A stretch of 64,000 nucleotides of DNA, from contig JANAVB010029819.1 of NCBI GenBank assembly GCA_029216955.1, forward strand, positions 39,651,049-39,715,048, given 5' to 3'. Under the pieces are notes generated by a model. That model was not told the origin of the DNA. It made no database searches and worked only from the letters and a program-made list of their open reading frames with translations. The stretch is from Iris pallida (Eukaryota > Streptophyta > Magnoliopsida > Asparagales > Iridaceae). Below are positions 59,910 through 64,000 of the stretch, piece by piece (positions within the stretch are counted from its first letter, which is position 1; each line of letters starts with the position of its first letter). The position numbers and the translations under genes are program-made.

Positions 59910-60463
59910 TTTCTTATATTGGATGCTAGAGAAAAAGAACATCAAAGAAAAAACAGTTCCAACAAGAAAGAAAATTAAGGAGAAAAATAGTTCCCCAATC
60001 CGTCCTAAGAATTCACTTTTTTTTCTAATTTTTTGCATTTATTACAAAAATTTAGGAGTAAACTATTCAGGCTAATGGATTAACTTGTCTATATTTCTAA
60101 CATTTCCAAACATCAAAATAATTGGTGAAATTATAAATTTTTATGTCCATAAAAAGATCAAAAAATTGTTTTTCTTGTCTTTGTTTCCCGCGAACCAAAC
60201 GAGACCATATAGTGAAGGGGCCTCATGGGAGGAAAATGTTTTATGTACCTCCAAAATTTTATCCTTCCATGTTCCTCCGTCACGCGGCCGTCTTCTATTC
60301 GCTCATGTCTTCTCTCTATCCTCCCCTATTTGTTTGGATCAATAAGGGAGTGCCATGTGGTGGAGGGACTTGGAGGGATGAACTTTTTGGAGTTACATAT
60401 AGCATCACTCCTCATGGGAAGTAGTTTTTTCCTTAGCAACATCCCAAATTAATCTCAAGAATT
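59000..60463. other. Intergenic DNA with a (TA)n tract, no gene
   Basis: Contains (TA)n at 59845-59906. GGGTGCGTTTGATTAC near 59369 looks like a MITE end but no partner was found. Short open frames at 60085-60450 have no recognisable domain. Confidence 0.5.
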
Positions 60464-60477
60464 AACTTTTTTCTACA

Positions 60478-60571
60478 GTCCGAGCTCTCTAGCCTAGTGG
60501 TATCCGGAGGGACCGGCAAGGTTCGAGCCCCCACCAATTGTGTGTGTGCGTCTGAGATTTCAAAAAAATAA
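60478..60571 (+). mobile_element. tRNA-derived SINE, copy 1
   Basis: A Pol III A box (TAGCCTAGTGG, 60490-60500) and B box (GGTTCGAGCCC, 60520-60530) stand 30 bases apart, as in a tRNA gene. A GTGTGTGTGCG stretch and an A-rich tail (CAAAAAAATAAA) follow. Flanking AACTTTTTTCTACA (60464-60477) and AACTTTTCTCTACA (60572-60585) are a 14-base target duplication with one mismatch, the hallmark of LINE-driven insertion. No tRNA cloverleaf beyond this is claimed. Confidence 0.88.
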
Positions 60572-60654
60572 AACTTTTCTCTACATAATCACTCCCATCC
60601 AAGGCTTAATTAATTCCTCGTATACCTAGCTATCCGTGCATCTTATGCACTTAA

Positions 60655-62155
60655 GGGGACGTTTGGTATGCGGAATACTATATAGTCGGGAATTCTATAT
60701 TCCCGGGAATCAAATTCCAAGGAATTAAATTCCCGGGAAAATTATATTCCCATGTTTGGTGACAATATAAATATTTCCGGGAAAAAAATAAAAAATAATA
60801 ATAACGAAAAAAAATGAACAAATATAAAAAAACCGATAAAAGGACAAAAAACCGGTAAAAACGAAAAAAATCGTAAAAACGACAAAATAACAAAAAACGA
60901 CAAAAACGATGAAAAACGACGAAAAATCGGTTAAAACGACAAAAATGACCAAAAAACGACAAAAAATGTATAAACGACAAAAAATAACAAAAAAAAGGAT
61001 AAAAACGACAAAAACGACAAAAAACGGTAAAAGCGACAAAAATGATAAAAAACAACATAAAATAAGTAAAAATGACAAAAAAGCGAAAAAAAAACAACAA
61101 AAACGACAAAAAAATCGCTTAAAACGATAAAAATTGACAAAAAAAGCGACAAAGGACAAAAGTTGGATAAAAATGACAAAAAATAATCAAAAAGTGACAA
61201 AAAAGACAAAAAAGGGTAAAAACGACAAACAATTGCTTAAAACGACAAAAAAATGGGTAAAAACGACAAAAAATGACAAAAAAGCGATAAAAACGACAAA
61301 AAATAATCAAAAAGTGACAAAAAAAGACAAAAAATGAGTAAAAACGACAAAAAATTGCTTAAAACGACAAAAAATTGATAAAACGACAAAAATTGGTAAA
61401 AAACGAAAAAATGACAAAAAAGCGATAAAAACGACAAAAAATAATCAAAAAGTGACAAAAAATGGGTAAAAACGACAAAAATCGCTTAAAACTACAAAAA
61501 AATTGGTAAAAACGACAAAAAAGCGATAAAAACGACAAAAAAAATCAAAAAGTGACAAAAAAAGATAAAAAAGGGGTAAAAACGACAAAATTTTGCTTAA
61601 AACGACAAAAAATTGGTAAAAAACGAAAAAAAATGACAAAAAACTGATAAAAACGACAAAAATAATCAAAAAGTAACAAAAAAGACAAAAAATGGGTAAA
61701 AACGACAAAAATCGCTTAAAACGACAAAAAAATTGTAAAAATGACAAAAAAAACCGATAAAAACGACAAAAATAATCAAAAAGTGACAAAAAAAGATAAA
61801 AAATGGGTAAAAACGACAAAAAAAATTGCTTAAACGACAAAAAATTGGTAAAAACGACAAAAAATGACAAAAAAAAAACGATAAAAACGACAAAAAAGAA
61901 AAAAATGTTCAAAACTAATCAAAATTGATCAAAAAAGAAGAAGAAAATTTAAACAATTTTTTTTTTTGCCCGGACAAAAAAAAATACCCACATATTCTCA
62001 AGGGATAGAATTTCCATGTTTTGTGGGTAAACTATTTACCCAGCTATTTATAATTTCCGGAAATAAATTTTTTATAAGCTAAACAAATGTGATAATAGAT
62101 TTCCATCTTAAATTTCCTCGAAAATAAAAAAAAATACCGCGTACCAAACGCCCCC
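60655..62155. mobile_element. TIR transposon filled with A-rich tandem repeats, 1501 bp
   Basis: The ends GGGGACGTTTGGTATGCGG and CCGCGTACCAAACGCCCCC are 19-base inverted repeats with two mismatches, flanked by TAA on both sides (60652-60654 and 62156-62158), as in PIF/Harbinger elements. Subterminal AATTCCCGGGAAT-like palindromes lie at 60690-60740. About 80 percent of the interior is the array listed next. No transposase. Confidence 0.85.
60780..61955. repeat. Degenerate A-rich array with CGACAAAAA units
   Basis: AAAAACGACAAAAA-like units repeat about every 12-20 bases. A larger unit marked by AATCAAAAAGTGAC recurs at 61185, 61305, 61443, 61543, 61664 and 61774, a spacing of 100-138 bp. 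The plus strand is almost free of T runs, so the minus strand reads as open Phe-rich frames; these are not genes. Confidence 0.9.
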
Positions 62156-62158
62156 TAA

Positions 62159-62491
62159 AAGTTCACGAGTTAAATCTGAAATATGATCTTAATTGTCCTC
62201 CTAATCCAAGTAGCAAAGTTCTATCAACATGTTATAGGATACCCAACATTCCGTAGGAATGATAGAAAAGTACGAAAAAAAAGAGTGAGATGGACATGCC
62301 ATCCATATGGAAAATAAATACCATTTTCTTCCATTTGGATATGAGGGATGAAATATTTTGTGCATGGTCTGACTGCGGCGTGATCACATATCCACGTGGC
62401 CAAATACCCTTGCCCTCCCTCCTATTGGTTTGCGGTCGCAGACCGCATATAACGTGGCAGGGTCATATTTGATATAGAAGAAAAAGTAGAA
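62159..62491. other. Intergenic DNA, nothing recognised
   Basis: No gene or repeat boundary seen. Confidence 0.4.
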
Positions 62492-62569
62492 TCCAGCTCT
62501 CTAGCCTAGTGGTGACACTAAAGGGCTGGCAAGGTTCGAGCCCCTGATCGTGTGTGTACGTTGGATTTC

Positions 62570-62570
<1 letters not shown>
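62492..62570 (+). mobile_element. tRNA-derived SINE, copy 2
   Basis: AGCTCTCTAGCCTAGTGGT and GGCAAGGTTCGAGCCCC repeat copy 1; the A box is at 62502-62512, the B box at 62533-62543, 31 bases apart. A GTGTGTGTACG stretch and GATTTCACAA follow, then (TA)n. Target duplications could not be read because of the (TA)n tract. Confidence 0.8.

Positions 62571-62617
<47 letters not shown>
62571..62617. repeat. (TA)n microsatellite, left of the MITE
   Basis: Pure TA dinucleotides up to the MITE border. Confidence 0.95.
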
Positions 62618-62619
<2 letters not shown>

Positions 62620-62955
62620 GGATCAAAAGTCTCCTTACAAAATCTCCTAAAAACTTTTCTTACTCTAATCCGTAATTTAATGTTAATATTAATGTTAATG
62701 TTAATATTAACATTAAATACTAAAATTAACATTAAACTTAACATTAGAATTAATATTAATATTAACATTAATATTAACATTAACATTAACATTAATATAA
62801 AAAAATAAAAAATAAATTAATATTAACATTATCATTAATATTAACATTAATATTAACATTAACATTAATTTTAACATTAATATTAACATTAATATTACGA
62901 ATTAGAGTGAGGGAGGGTTTTAGGAGATTTTCTAAGGGGAACTTTTGATCCGCTC

Positions 62956-62956
<1 letters not shown>
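62618..62956. mobile_element. MITE inserted in (TA)n (Micron-like), with hexamer core
   Basis: The left end GCGGATCAAAAGTCTCC and the reverse complement of the right end, GAGCGGATCAAAAGTTCC, start inverted repeats of about 60 bp (AAAATCTCCTAAAA shared). Between them the TTAATG/TTAATA hexamers are arranged so that the left half mirrors the right half. (TA)n lies on both sides. Rice Micron MITEs also sit in TA microsatellites; relation is by analogy. Confidence 0.8.

Positions 62957-63018
<62 letters not shown>
62957..63018. repeat. (TA)n microsatellite, right of the MITE
   Basis: About 60 bp of TA dinucleotides up to the Helitron 3' end. Confidence 0.95.
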
Positions 63019-63019
<1 letters not shown>

Positions 63020-63537
63020 TAGTGGATAACCCGTGCCATAATGGCATGGACACGAACAACAGATCCGACGGCCGAAGGTCGCTCCACCTATGCTGCTTCT
63101 TCTTTCCGGAGACTGATCCGACTGAACCACCACCTGGAGAAGGGTCGAGTGACTTCTCTCCTGCCGAAGAATGCCTCTCGGAGATCCTCCGTGGTAACCT
63201 CACCGCCGCCGACTGCTCCGATTCGTGCTGCGGGTTGAGGCTCACGGCGAAGCTGGAGTTCCGGTTATCCGGGGCGGAGGGGAGGCCCCGCTGCCGCCGC
63301 CTCCTCCGCCGTTCGGAGGGACGCGAGAGAAAAGTTGGAATGCTGGGATGAACGTGAAGGAGAAGTTGGGACAACTTGTCCTTTTATTTATGTGGTAGAA
63401 CAAAAAACAGTGGGTTGTCTATAATCTAATTTAAAAGCAAAATGAGTTTTAGAAAGAGGGACAATTTAGTCCTTTCATCATCGTTGAACCAAAGCACATG
63501 GATCGGACCAAAAATCCACTCTGCTTTATATTATAGA
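63019..63537 (-). mobile_element. Small non-autonomous Helitron, 519 bp
   Basis: On the minus strand it starts TCTATAATATAAAGCAGAG and ends with a hairpin (CCATGCCATTATGGCACGG) a few bases before the terminal CTAG. It sits between A (63018) and T (63538), the host dinucleotide used by Helitrons. All three are standard Helitron marks. The interior (63050-63340) is G+C-rich and open over about 110 codons on the plus strand, possibly captured coding DNA that I do not recognise. Confidence 0.8.
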
Positions 63538-64000
63538 TGTGTACCAAATATTATTTTAGTTAATTCCTGGAGTTGTCGATAATGAACGTACTATTGTATT
63601 TTAAATATTGGTTCAGTCCAATAATTTTTTGAATTACTTATTCTTCAATTATATGGCAAACCATTAAATTTTTTTGATTGATATGGGAAAGATTCTGACA
63701 GGTTAGATATACTTCTGCCGAGCATGGTGATCATTATATGTATACGACACATTTGTTATTGTTTCTTTGCCAGATTTATGTTCCGATAGTACAATTACTC
63801 TCTTCACAGCCAGTTGTTAGAATCAAAACAAATTGAGACTTCAACTTATCTCTTGCCGATACGTAGTTAAGGTGTGTCGACTTCAAATAAAATTTGTTAA
63901 TAAATAAAATTTGTTCCGATAGTACAATTACTTTTCTTTTATTTATGTGGTAGAAATAAAAACAGTTGGTTGTCTATAATCTAAAAGCAAAAAATTAAAT
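63538..64000. other. AT-rich flank with a second Helitron-like fragment
   Basis: CTTTTATTTATGTGGTAGAA and GTTGTCTATAATCTAA at about 63935-63982 repeat the same phrases of the Helitron interior (63378-63430). GTTCCGATAGTACAATTACT is present twice (63780 and 63911). The window ends before any border can be seen. Confidence 0.5.

Noticed and set aside
60678..61912. Several minus-strand frames of 60-155 codons rich in Phe, Val and Ser
   Set aside because: They arise from the A-rich tandem array; composition repeats with the DNA period and no domain or start context is present.

Overview
This window is an AT-rich stretch of a flowering-plant genome dominated by transposable elements. The evidence is Ty1/copia and Ty3/gypsy LTR retrotransposons primed by the initiator-Met tRNA, TTA-type MITEs, a CACTA-like element, a Helitron, a tRNA-derived SINE, long (TA)n tracts and one plant-type fatty alcohol oxidase gene. 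No bacterial features are present. No species can be named from the sequence alone. The only conventional host gene is the long-chain fatty alcohol oxidase at 25061-26913 (minus). It carries a one-base frameshift, and its first exon(s) are not visible.

Layout. 1-8245: decayed minus-strand Ty1/copia element with two LTRs, PBS, PPT, gag, protease, integrase, RT, RNase H and a third env-like reading frame. 8246-8850: (TA)n and a ~180 bp tandem repeat. 10101-14336: two direct copies of a ~1.3 kb non-coding repeat. 14337-21165: a solo LTR that itself carries another solo LTR (14876-18635) with a perfect 5 bp target duplication. 21166-24137: 3' end of a plus-strand copia element. 24138-28753: the oxidase gene, its flank and its intron or upstream DNA. 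28754-29087: TTA-flanked MITE. 29236-36472: complete but decayed minus-strand copia element with a perfect TCTTG duplication. 37130-40102: CACTA-like element holding a 27-base C tract and a long (about 240 bp arms) hairpin. 40103-43345 and 57569-57830: a plus-strand copia element split by a Tekay/Del-like gypsy element (43346-57568), which is split in turn by a second, non-autonomous gypsy element (50207-57471). 58167-58991: small TIR transposon carrying a fragment that looks like a FANTASTIC FOUR gene. 60478-60571 and 62492-62570: two copies of one SINE family. 60655-62155: a TIR element filled with A-rich tandem repeats. 62618-62956: a MITE sitting in (TA)n. 63019-63537: a small Helitron.

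Relationships. Target-site duplications give a relative order of events: copia 3, then gypsy A inside it, then gypsy B inside an LTR of A; and an outer solo LTR, then an inner solo LTR. The oxidase gene lies between two oppositely oriented relatives of one copia family. The least ordinary objects are the gene-carrying TIR element, the long hairpin in the CACTA-like element, the repeat-filled TIR element, the non-autonomous gypsy, and the tandem-repeat module kept before the polypurine tract in two copia copies. All coding calls inside transposons are broken; nothing here looks like an intact autonomous element.
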